Below are positions 1-6,880 of a DNA stretch of 16,275 nucleotides, in pieces. Location of the stretch: NCBI GenBank assembly GCA_003647385.1, contig QMMT01000008.1:1-16275 (forward strand). Direction: 5' to 3'. A program made the position numbers and the translations under genes. Positions within the stretch are counted from its first letter, which is position 1. Every line of letters starts with the position of its first letter. The DNA comes from Deltaproteobacteria bacterium. GTDB lineage: Bacteria > Desulfobacterota > Desulfobacteria > Desulfobacterales > Desulfobacteraceae. The notes below the pieces were generated by a model. The model saw nothing but the letters and a program-made list of their open reading frames with translations. It was not told the DNA's origin and made no database searches.

Positions 1-212
1 GTAATAAAGTGACTATATCGTCTATCTACAGTCGCTGTAGGCCGTTAGCTCAAAGGAGTTCACTTCTTTTTCCAGTACTTATGGTGAATCGAATTTCAAA
101 GGTATTTTAAACTGGCAACCAGAGCCCTGTTTCCAGATAAGGCCTAACACAAGATATGGGATTGGAAGAAAATCCCTTTTTATTAAAATTTTAAACGTGT
201 TAGGCTCGTTTT
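1..212. other. Non-coding left edge with inverted repeats
   Basis: No credible gene lies here. Three inverted repeats are visible: a 6-bp hairpin CTACAG/CTGTAG (26-31/35-40), a 9-bp pair GCCTAACAC/GTGTTAGGC (142-150/197-205), and, nested inside it, GGGATT/AATCCC (158-163/171-176) followed by five T on the plus strand. The nested structure lies just beyond the nrdJ stop, so it could form at the 3' end of that transcript, or it could stop a plus-strand transcript arriving from the left. The outer pair also fits the RYYYAAC/GTTRRRY core-site consensus of integron attC sites (see findings). Confidence 0.5.
158..181 (+). terminator. Possible small intrinsic terminator
   Basis: A 6-bp perfect stem GGGATT/AATCCC with the 7-nt loop GGAAGAA is followed directly by TTTTT (177-181). 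The shape is that of a weak rho-independent terminator for plus-strand transcription entering from the left. Only three G-C pairs support it, so confidence is modest. Confidence 0.3.
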
Positions 213-2435
213 CTATCCACATTTTGTAAAGCCGCAGGAATGGCAGGTAATACAGCCCTCTTCATGAGTGATATTTGATCCGCATTCCGGGCAGAGATCC
301 TTTTTTAAAGAATTGTTTTGATTTGTCTCTTCTACTTTACCGTATCTTTTTTCCAGGATGCGGGAAATTGCATCGGGTATGGATAAGACGCGGCCTCCTT
401 TTTGAAAAACAGCATATTCACCGCCGATCACTTTAATCTGTTTTATAGCGGATTTTACATCAACACCGGTTCTCAGGCAGAGAGAAATCAGTCTTCCAAT
501 GGCTTCTGTTTTCGCTGTTGTCGACTGTCCTGATCGTCCAATGGTGGCAAATATTTCAAAGGGTTTGCCATCATCTTCATTAACGGTCACATAAAGTTCG
601 CCCATTCCTGTTTTAATTCTGGAGGTAAATCCTTGAAGGGTTTCCGGCCGTTTTTTTACCGCTTTTTTCACGGATGCTTCTTTTTTGGGTTCGTTTGAAA
701 AGGAGAGGACCTGATTGCTTTTACTGCCATCACGATAAATGGTAACCCCCTTACATCCGAGATCATAGGACATATTGTATATTCCCATCACATCCTCTTT
801 TGTCGCATCATGGGGCAGATTAACTGTTTTGGATACGGCATTGTCAGTGAATTTTTGAAATGCCGCCTGCATACGGATATGCCAGGAAGGTGAAATGTCA
901 TGGGCAGTTACAAATACATCCCGAAGATCCTGAGGGATTTCGTGCAAATTGGCAATACTGCCTGTTTTGGCAATTTTTTCCATTAATTTTTTACTGTAAA
1001 ACCCTCTTTGCCTGGCAATTTTTTCGAAATAAGGATTGACTTCAATCAGTTCATCATTGTCCATGACTCTTCTGACAAAGCTTAAGGCAAAAAGGGGTTC
1101 TATGCCACTGGAACACCCGGCTATAATACTCAATGTTCCCGTGGGCGCTATGGTTGTCGTTGTGGCATTTCGATATTGTTTGTCTTTGTTGCCTTTGTAA
1201 ATACTTTTATCAAAATTTTTAAAGGTGCCGCGTTCCTTTCCCAACAGGTGTGAGGCTTTGTGGGATTCTTTTTGAATAAACGTCATGATTTCTTCTGCAA
1301 TCAAAAGGGCTTTTTCCGAATTATAGGGAATGTTCAGCTGGAATAACAGATCTGAAAATCCCATTAAACCAAGGCCTATCTTGCGATTACCTTTCACCAT
1401 TTGATCAATTTCATCCAAAGGTGAGTTTGACATCTCAATGGCATTATCTAAAAATCGTACGGACAAATGGATGGTCTCTTTTAAGGCTTTATAGTCAATA
1501 AACGGTTTTTTATTTTTAATACCGACGAATTTTGATACGTTGATGGATCCAAGATTACACGCCTCCATGGGGAGTAGCGGCTGTTCACCGCAGGGGTTTG
1601 TGGATTCGATCTCACCAATGGCAGGTGTGGGGTTATCCTGATTCATCCTGTCCAGAAAAATAATGCCTGGATCACCATTGTGCCAGGCCTGTTTTACAAT
1701 GGTTTCAAATACATCACGGGCATTGATCTGCCCGGCTTTTTTCTGATTTCTCGGGTCTATCAAATCAAAATCCTTGTTTTCTCTTGCAGCCTCGATAAAC
1801 TGATCTGTAATTCCCACTGAAATATTAAAATTGTTTAAATTGTCATTACTGCTTTTGCAATTTATAAATTCCATTATGTCAGGATGATCAATGCGGAGGA
1901 CTGCCATGTTGGCACCTCTTCTGGTGCCCCCCTGTTTCACCTGTTCGGTAGCAACATTAAAAATTTTCATAAAAGAAACAGGCCCGGATGCAACGCCGCC
2001 GGTGGAACCCACGCGGCAATCTTTGGGCCTGAGTCTGGAAAATGAAAAGCCTGTCCCTCCTCCCGATTTGTGAATAAGGGCTGCATTCTTTACGGTTTCA
2101 AAAATACCTGAAAGAGAATCTTCTATTGGGAGGACAAAACAGGCGGCAAGCTGACCCAATTCATTTCCAGCATTCATCAAAGTTGGAGAGTTGGGTAAAA
2201 ACTTGAAGCTGACCATTAGATTATAAAATGCCGTTTCAAAATATTCCTTTTTTGGGGTGTTTGCAAATTTTTCTTCAGCCAGAGCGATATGAGAGGCAAT
2301 TCTCTGGAACATTTCCACAGGAGATTCTATTGTTTTACCGGTGCTGTTTTTTTTTAAATATCTTCTATCAAGGACTGTTGCTGCATTTTTTGAAATATCA
2401 AGTTTCATTGTTTTTACGTCATCCATTTTGGTCAT
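213..2435 (-). CDS. nrdJ: Adenosylcobalamin-dependent (class II) ribonucleotide reductase
   Basis: Reduces ribonucleotides to deoxyribonucleotides in the cytoplasm, using the adenosylcobalamin-derived radical instead of an oxygen-dependent diiron partner, which suits an anaerobe. The 740-residue length is normal for NrdJ. An N-terminal helical region is followed by the ten-stranded barrel. The redox cysteine pair is recognisable at C99 (AACFVLP) and C293 (EACNLGS), with the catalytic N280-x-C282-x-E284 triad in NPCGEQ. A GGTRRGA loop (169-175) and GCSSGIEP are also family marks. The tail carries a zinc-ribbon-like set C715, C718, C728, C731, C734 and a terminal C739 that probably shuttles electrons from thioredoxin. 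The ATG at 2435 is preceded by GGAG five bases upstream. It is transcribed away from the aromatic cluster and is probably housekeeping. Confidence 0.96.
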   Translation of the reverse strand: MTKMDDVKTMKLDISKNAATVLDRRYLKKNSTGKTIESPVEMFQRIASHIALAEEKFANTPKKEYFETAFYNLMVSFKFLPNSPTLMNAGNELGQLAACFVLPIEDSLSGIFETVKNAALIHKSGGGTGFSFSRLRPKDCRVGSTGGVASGPVSFMKIFNVATEQVKQGGTRRGANMAVLRIDHPDIMEFINCKSSNDNLNNFNISVGITDQFIEAARENKDFDLIDPRNQKKAGQINARDVFETIVKQAWHNGDPGIIFLDRMNQDNPTPAIGEIESTNPCGEQPLLPMEACNLGSINVSKFVGIKNKKPFIDYKALKETIHLSVRFLDNAIEMSNSPLDEIDQMVKGNRKIGLGLMGFSDLLFQLNIPYNSEKALLIAEEIMTFIQKESHKASHLLGKERGTFKNFDKSIYKGNKDKQYRNATTTTIAPTGTLSIIAGCSSGIEPLFALSFVRRVMDNDELIEVNPYFEKIARQRGFYSKKLMEKIAKTGSIANLHEIPQDLRDVFVTAHDISPSWHIRMQAAFQKFTDNAVSKTVNLPHDATKEDVMGIYNMSYDLGCKGVTIYRDGSKSNQVLSFSNEPKKEASVKKAVKKRPETLQGFTSRIKTGMGELYVTVNEDDGKPFEIFATIGRSGQSTTAKTEAIGRLISLCLRTGVDVKSAIKQIKVIGGEYAVFQKGGRVLSIPDAISRILEKRYGKVEETNQNNSLKKDLCPECGSNITHEEGCITCHSCGFTKCG

Positions 2436-2461
2436 ATTTTCTCCAGAAAGATAATTTAATT

Positions 2462-2509
2462 TGTCTATATGTTGTGATCTTCGGAAGGGTTAACCACAAT
2501 ATGGGCTAA
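2462..2509 (-). promoter_or_regulatory. Candidate NrdR operator (two boxes) upstream of nrdJ
   Basis: Two 16-bp sites resemble the palindromic NrdR box (consensus about ACACTATATATAGTGT). The plus-strand TGTCTATATGTTGTGA (2462-2477) matches at about 11 of 16 positions and CCACAATATGGGCTAA (2494-2509) at about 9. They are separated by exactly 16 bp, close to the spacing known for paired NrdR boxes on the same helix face. They sit 27 bp upstream of the nrdJ start, as expected for repression of a ribonucleotide reductase promoter. A TTGACT element (plus 2511-2516, read on minus) lies just upstream and may be a -35. Matches were counted by eye. Confidence 0.5.
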
Positions 2510-2562
2510 TAGTCAAGTGCTAATTTAAAACTTCAGGAATTATTATTGATTTTTTATGGTGT

Positions 2563-3522
2563 TTATTCATTCTGGGGATGCGCGGCAAGGATTCTTGCCA
2601 TAATAGACTCAACACCTCCCCTGGGAGAGGCTTCGATAAATGAAGCTTTAACAATATCATAAAAGGCCCTGGCAGCCGGTGAAAGCGGCGTATTTTTTGA
2701 ATAACCGAAACTGACATCCAAAAACATTTTTATATCCTTTAATTTTCGTGAAATCAATTTTTTTTCTTTTGCTTCCTGATCAATAGCAGGTTCTACAAGA
2801 AAAGATATCCCTTCTCCGCGTTTCACCAGATCAATGATAAATCCGGTATTATTGGATTCCATAAAAACATTGGGCACGGCATTGTATTTTTTATAAAGCC
2901 CCAGAATCTTTTTCCGGGTACCGGAACCTTTTCCTTTCATGATAACCGGTTCTTGCACAATATCATGAAATTCAAGTTCTTTTTTCTGTGCCAGCGGATG
3001 ATTTACTGGGAGAATGATGACGATTTCTTCCTGACTGAAGGGAATAAATTGGATTCGAGAATCATTCACATCCATTTGCGCCACCACCACCACTTCATTT
3101 TTGAAATCCCTCAAACTGTTGATCATGGCCATGGAACTGCCTTCTTCAAGAATTACTTTTATCTTCGGGTATGCCCGGTGAAAAACAGAGATAATGGAGG
3201 GCATAATATGTTTGGCATAGGCTTTGGTACACCCAATTTCTAAAAGTCCCTGGTTCAGCTCCATTCTCTGGGTTAGCGTGTTTTCAATTTCATCTTCAAT
3301 ACTAAAAATACGTTCGGCCTTTTCAAACAGTCTTTTCCCTATATGGGTGAGTACAAGTTTTCTGCCGTATTTATCAAACAATTTTAAATCATGGTATTTT
3401 TCAAAAAGTTTAATCTGAGCAGTCACTGCCGGCTGGGAGATAAAGAGTTTTTTAGCCGCGATGGTATAACTGCCGTTTTTTGCAACCGTGTAAAATGCCC
3501 GTAATTGGTTCAAATTAATCAT
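2563..3522 (-). CDS. LysR-family transcriptional regulator of the divergent cluster
   Basis: A 319-residue LysR-type regulator. Residues about 3-62 form the winged helix-turn-helix (LNQLRAFYTVAKNGSYTIAAKKL, continuing to SQPAVTAQIK), followed by a linker helix and a periplasmic-binding-protein-like effector domain (about 90-295) that would sense a small, probably aromatic, ligand. I chose the ATG at 3522 because AAGGA lies nine bases upstream. A TTG nine bases further out would add only three residues and lacks a Shine-Dalgarno at proper distance. It is divergent from the pps-type genes, with a dyad operator between them, so it very likely activates that operon and may repress itself. The effector could be phenol, a hydroxybenzoate or a CoA ester; the sequence does not tell. 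Confidence 0.9.
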   Translation of the reverse strand: MINLNQLRAFYTVAKNGSYTIAAKKLFISQPAVTAQIKLFEKYHDLKLFDKYGRKLVLTHIGKRLFEKAERIFSIEDEIENTLTQRMELNQGLLEIGCTKAYAKHIMPSIISVFHRAYPKIKVILEEGSSMAMINSLRDFKNEVVVVAQMDVNDSRIQFIPFSQEEIVIILPVNHPLAQKKELEFHDIVQEPVIMKGKGSGTRKKILGLYKKYNAVPNVFMESNNTGFIIDLVKRGEGISFLVEPAIDQEAKEKKLISRKLKDIKMFLDVSFGYSKNTPLSPAARAFYDIVKASFIEASPRGGVESIMARILAAHPQNE

Positions 3523-3564
3523 AAATACCAATCCTTAAGTTAAAGTTGCTACAAAAAAACCATA

Positions 3565-3596
3565 CCATAAGAAAAACTTATACATGCCATAAGTTT
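3565..3596. promoter_or_regulatory. LysR-type operator in the divergent intergenic region
   Basis: A perfect 8-bp dyad AAACTTAT-N7-ATAAGTTT (3574-3581/3589-3596) contains the T-N11-A core (TATACATGCCATA) typical of LysR recognition sites. A direct repeat CCATAAG occurs at 3565-3571 and 3587-3593, 22 bp or two helical turns apart, giving an ATAAG-N5-CTTAT-N7-ATAAG ladder that could hold two dimers. The dyad centre lies about 20 bp upstream of the -35 element of the candidate pps promoter, the usual location for LysR activation. Binding by the adjacent regulator is inference. Confidence 0.7.
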
Positions 3597-3603
3597 ATAT
3601 GAA

Positions 3604-3632
3604 TTGACTTGTTTTTTGTCAACAAATATTAC
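3604..3632 (+). promoter_or_regulatory. Candidate sigma70 promoter for the aromatic operon
   Basis: TTGACT (3604-3609, 5 of 6 to consensus), a 17-bp spacer and TATTAC (3627-3632, 4 of 6) form a plausible activator-dependent promoter. It predicts transcription starting near 3639 and a leader of about 170 nt before ppsA. A second dyad, TTGAC-N9-GTCAA (3604-3608/3618-3622), overlaps the promoter. I saw no sigma54-type GG-N10-GC element. Confidence 0.5.
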
Positions 3633-3810
3633 TGAACGGTACCATACTTGTTGCTTGGGATGAATTTTATCTGACTTGTTTTGTACGTTGACTGCTTCTA
3701 TCTTACCCTTCCACGCAGCTTTTTGTATTTTATAAGTATGGTTGCAGGTATTCGGGTTTTTAGTTTGGTCGGTTTTTTTAACACTTATTAATTTTTTTAT
3801 GGAGGTCAAA

Positions 3811-5652
3811 ATGGCTGAGAACAAGTTTCCAAGTCCCCACGAGATAGAAGCAATCCCCGGAACAGAAGGATGGGAAAGAATGTATCCGTATCACTATCTT
3901 TTTACGACAAAAGATAAGGAACGCAAAGAGTATGAAGAAAATGCCTTCTGGTTCAATGATGCACTCCATTATCCCGAGCCCATGTATCCCTTTGATATTA
4001 TTTGGGATGAAGCCTGGTTTCTGGCCTTATCACAGTTTAATACCCGAATTTTCATGATTCCACCCGCGCTTGGTATCGATCACAGAATAATAAATGGTAA
4101 TGTCTATATTACCCCGGTTCCGGTGACGGATCCCGAAGAAGTTCAAAAAAGAATTCCGTTATTCATGGAACGGGCAGGATATTATTATGAAAACTGGGAC
4201 AAACTTCATGATCAGTGGGAAGGTAAAATGAAAGGGATTATTACCGAGATTGAAAGCCTTGAAATCGCTCCCCTGCCTGATATGGAAGATATCTCAGTTG
4301 TTAAAAACGGCCTTGGAACCTCCAGCGGTTATGAGCTGCTCAAAAACTATGACAAGTTAATAGACTTAGGTATTCTCTGCTGGCAGTATCACTTCGAATT
4401 TCTAAACCTGGGCTATGCCTCCTATGTCACCTTTGTTGATTTTTGTACCAAAGCTTTCCCAGATATTCCCTTGCAGAAAATCACCCAGATGGTTGCAGGA
4501 ATTGATGTTATTTTATATCGGCCGGATGATGAATTGAAAAAACTGGCAAAACTGGCCATTGAACTTGGTATTGATTCACAGATAGGAGACGATTCCAAGG
4601 ATGTTGAAGTCGTAATTTCAGAACTTTCAGGCTCTGAAAACGGGAAAAAATGGATCGGTGCCTGGGATGAGGCCAAAAATCCATGGTTCAACATTTCAAC
4701 GGGAACGGGCTGGTATCATCAGGATGTCTCATGGAATGACAACCTGAATGTACCCTTAAGTTCGCTTAGAATTTACATTGAAAAACTAAAGGAAGGCAAA
4801 TCCATTGACCGACCCATGGAAGCAATTAAAGCTGAACGTAAAAAATTGATTAAAGAATACAGGGGCCTTTTAAAAACAGATGAAGACAGGCAGACCTTTG
4901 ATCAGCTTCACGGTACGTCTGAGCTTGTTTTCCCCTATGTTGAGAATCATATGTTCTATGTGGAGCACTGGTTCCACTCAGTATTCTGGAACAAGATGAG
5001 AAATGTTGCCTCCATCATGGTTGAACATCAATTCATCAAAGATACAGAAGATGTCTGGTACTTATCCCGCAGTGAAATAAAAGAAGCCTTATGGGATCTT
5101 GTAACCGCATGGGCCACCGGAACAAAGGGCTATGGTCCATTGCACTGGCCCGAAGAAATCGAATGGAGAAAAGGCGTTTACCAGAAATTCAAGGAAAACC
5201 GGCCGACTCCTGCTGTTGGAACCCCGCCTGAAGTCATTGCAGAACCGTTTACCATTGTACTCTGGGGGATTACCAATGACAGTATGGCAGCCTGGGCGAA
5301 ACTAAAAGAAATCGGTGACCCGGACAAAGTCAATGAGATGGAAGGATTTGCAGGCTCACCCGGTGTTGTTGAAGGCATTGCCAGGGTATGCCGGTCTGTT
5401 GAGGATATCGGAGAACTTAAAGAGGGAGAAATCCTTGTGGCACCCACCACTTCACCCTCCTGGGCCCCGGTATTCCAGAAAATTAAAGCGGTTGTCACAG
5501 ATGTGGGTGGAATCATGTGTCATGCAGCCATTGTCTGTCGTGAATACGGAATGCCTGCCGTTGTTGGAACAGGCCAGGGAACGGCTATTATTAAATCCGG
5601 CATGAAAATCAAGGTCAACGGCGATACCGGCAAAATTAATATCGAGAGGTAA
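3811..5652 (+). CDS. ppsA: Phenylphosphate synthase-like subunit A (PEP-utilising, phosphohistidine domain)
   Basis: A 613-residue protein of the PEP synthase/PPDK superfamily, matching the known 70-kDa PpsA of phenylphosphate synthase in size and partner. In that enzyme the swivelling histidine takes the beta-phosphoryl from ATP (bound on PpsB) and passes it to phenol, giving phenylphosphate, AMP and Pi. The C-terminal swivel domain (about 500-613) holds the phosphohistidine H571 in GGIMCHAAIVCREYG, followed by the usual PAVVGTG. The N-terminal 480 residues are the acceptor-substrate part, rich in Trp and Tyr. The residue two before the His is Met, not the usual Ser/Thr/Asn. ATG 3811 is preceded by GGAGG; an upstream in-frame ATG at 3742 has no ribosome site and would add a hydrophobic leader. 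First gene of the operon; a related phosphotransferase with another acceptor cannot be excluded. Confidence 0.8.
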   Translation: MAENKFPSPHEIEAIPGTEGWERMYPYHYLFTTKDKERKEYEENAFWFNDALHYPEPMYPFDIIWDEAWFLALSQFNTRIFMIPPALGIDHRIINGNVYITPVPVTDPEEVQKRIPLFMERAGYYYENWDKLHDQWEGKMKGIITEIESLEIAPLPDMEDISVVKNGLGTSSGYELLKNYDKLIDLGILCWQYHFEFLNLGYASYVTFVDFCTKAFPDIPLQKITQMVAGIDVILYRPDDELKKLAKLAIELGIDSQIGDDSKDVEVVISELSGSENGKKWIGAWDEAKNPWFNISTGTGWYHQDVSWNDNLNVPLSSLRIYIEKLKEGKSIDRPMEAIKAERKKLIKEYRGLLKTDEDRQTFDQLHGTSELVFPYVENHMFYVEHWFHSVFWNKMRNVASIMVEHQFIKDTEDVWYLSRSEIKEALWDLVTAWATGTKGYGPLHWPEEIEWRKGVYQKFKENRPTPAVGTPPEVIAEPFTIVLWGITNDSMAAWAKLKEIGDPDKVNEMEGFAGSPGVVEGIARVCRSVEDIGELKEGEILVAPTTSPSWAPVFQKIKAVVTDVGGIMCHAAIVCREYGMPAVVGTGQGTAIIKSGMKIKVNGDTGKINIER

Positions 5653-5661
5653 ATGTAGATT

Positions 5662-6744
5662 ATGGAAAAAAGACACGACTATGTTCTCTGGTTTGAAGAA
5701 TGTGATCTGGAATCAATTCCCATTGTCGGTGGCAAAAATGCAAGCCTGGGTGAACTGCTCAAAGCGAACATACCGGTTCCCCCAGGTTTTGCAGTAACCA
5801 CAAAAGCCTATAATCTTTTTCTTGAGCAGGGAAACATCAAAAAAGAAATATTTAAGATTTTAAAGGGCATTAAAGCAGATGATGTGGAATCCGGTAAAAA
5901 AGCAAGTATTGCCATCCGGGCTCTTATTGAAAGCACAAATGTAAGTGATGATCTACAGGATTATATTGGAGAATTTTACAGAAGGCTCTCTAAAAAGTGC
6001 AATGTTCCTGCCGTTCCTGTAGCAGTCAGATCCAGCGCTACAGCCGAAGATCTTCCCGGCGCAAGCTTTGCCGGACAGCAGGATACCTTTCTTTGGATAA
6101 GAGGGGTGGATGATATTTTCAAGCACGTGAAAAAATGCTGGTCAAGTCTTTTTACTGCGCGAGCAATCTACTATAGAGCAAAAATGGGATTTGACCATGA
6201 ACTGGTGGAAATTTCCGTTGGTGTTCAGAAAATGGCAAATGCCTGGACCGCCGGTGTGATGTTTACATTGAATCCTGCCACCGGTGATCGTTCCACCATT
6301 GCCATAGATGCTAATTTTGGATTTGGAGAGAGTGTCGTCAGTGGTGAATGCACACCGGATAATTTTATCATTAATAAAATCACAGACGAGATTATCAAAA
6401 AATCAATTTCCCATAAAACCATATTGTATACCCGTGATCCTGAAAGCCATTGTGTTGTAAAACAGAATGTTCCAGATGAAAGAACTGATATCCAGTGTGT
6501 GGTGGATAAGGATGCCATTGCCCTTGCGAAAATCGGAAAGCGGATTGAAGAACATTATGGCAAGCCCATGGATATTGAATGGGCCATTGATAAAGACACC
6601 CCCGGCAAAGCAAAAATCATGATTCTTCAAAGCAGACCGGAAACCGTTTGGAGTAGTAAAAAAGTGGAACCGGTCATGAAAGCACGTTCATCAGCTCTTG
6701 CACATATTTGTGCCGGGCTTGTGGCGGGTAAGAAAGTCAATTGA
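5662..6744 (+). CDS. ppsB: Phenylphosphate synthase-like subunit B (ATP-grasp, PEP synthase N-terminal type)
   Basis: A 360-residue free-standing version of the PEP synthase/PPDK nucleotide-binding domain, the same size as the 40-kDa PpsB of Thauera. It would bind ATP and donate a phosphoryl group to the histidine of the PpsA-like protein encoded just upstream (9-nt gap). Visible ATP-grasp marks are VGGKNASLGEL with K25, AVRSSATAEDLPGASFAGQQ with R123 (about 121-140), FTLNPATGD (201-209), the glycine-rich ANFGFGESVVSG (217-228), DIEWAID (304-310) and the closing ILQSRPET (321-328). No histidine swivel or PEP-binding domain follows, so it must act in trans. A GAGAGG motif overlaps the ppsA stop about 12 nt before the ATG, suggesting coupled translation. 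Confidence 0.82.
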   Translation: MEKRHDYVLWFEECDLESIPIVGGKNASLGELLKANIPVPPGFAVTTKAYNLFLEQGNIKKEIFKILKGIKADDVESGKKASIAIRALIESTNVSDDLQDYIGEFYRRLSKKCNVPAVPVAVRSSATAEDLPGASFAGQQDTFLWIRGVDDIFKHVKKCWSSLFTARAIYYRAKMGFDHELVEISVGVQKMANAWTAGVMFTLNPATGDRSTIAIDANFGFGESVVSGECTPDNFIINKITDEIIKKSISHKTILYTRDPESHCVVKQNVPDERTDIQCVVDKDAIALAKIGKRIEEHYGKPMDIEWAIDKDTPGKAKIMILQSRPETVWSSKKVEPVMKARSSALAHICAGLVAGKKVN

Positions 6745-6880
6745 TGAGTGATTAATATAAAATTGTTTTACCGCCAGGCCTTGTAGATTTCAAGGCCTGG
6801 CCAAAAATATAAACCAGTGCGCATCGCGCAGGGGACCCTATTATAGTGTCAAAAGGGGTCCTGACAAAGGAGAAAAATTA
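6745..6880 (+). other. Structured leader between ppsB and the UbiD gene
   Basis: A 136-nt gap contains three successive hairpins: GCCAGGCCTTG/CAAGGCCTGGC (6773-6783/6791-6801, perfect 11 bp), TGCGC/GCGCA (6818-6822/6826-6830) and GGACCC/GGGTCC (6833-6838/6856-6861). The first is flanked by TTTT and AAAA that could lengthen the stem, and it has no U-tract after it, so it is not a classical terminator. The third ends six bases before AAGGAG (6867-6872), the ribosome site of the UbiD gene. A role in mRNA processing, stability or translation control is inferred. Confidence 0.55.

Noticed and set aside
26..60. tRNA-like segment at the left edge (TTAGCTCA, TTCAC)
   Set aside because: No acceptor stem, anticodon arm or T-arm can be folded around these words.
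2228..2509. 93-residue plus-strand frame over the nrdJ start and its promoter
   Set aside because: Low-complexity, Phe/Leu-rich antisense translation with no family resemblance.
3688..3736. Second promoter using TTGACT at 3688 or TATAAG at 3731
   Set aside because: TTGACT at 3688 has no acceptable -10 at 16-18 bp, and TATAAG has no -35 at the right distance.
3742..3810. Longer ppsA start giving a hydrophobic leader like a signal peptide
   Set aside because: No Shine-Dalgarno before 3742, while GGAGG sits five bases before the ATG at 3811; PEP synthase-type enzymes are cytoplasmic.
3549..3824. 91-residue minus-strand frame in the LysR-ppsA gap
   Set aside because: Overlaps the operator and promoter, has no domain and no convincing ribosome site; the interval reads as regulatory DNA.
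6773..6801. Intrinsic terminator after ppsB
   Set aside because: The stem is strong but is followed by CAAAAATAT, not a U-tract, on the plus strand, and the minus strand offers none either.
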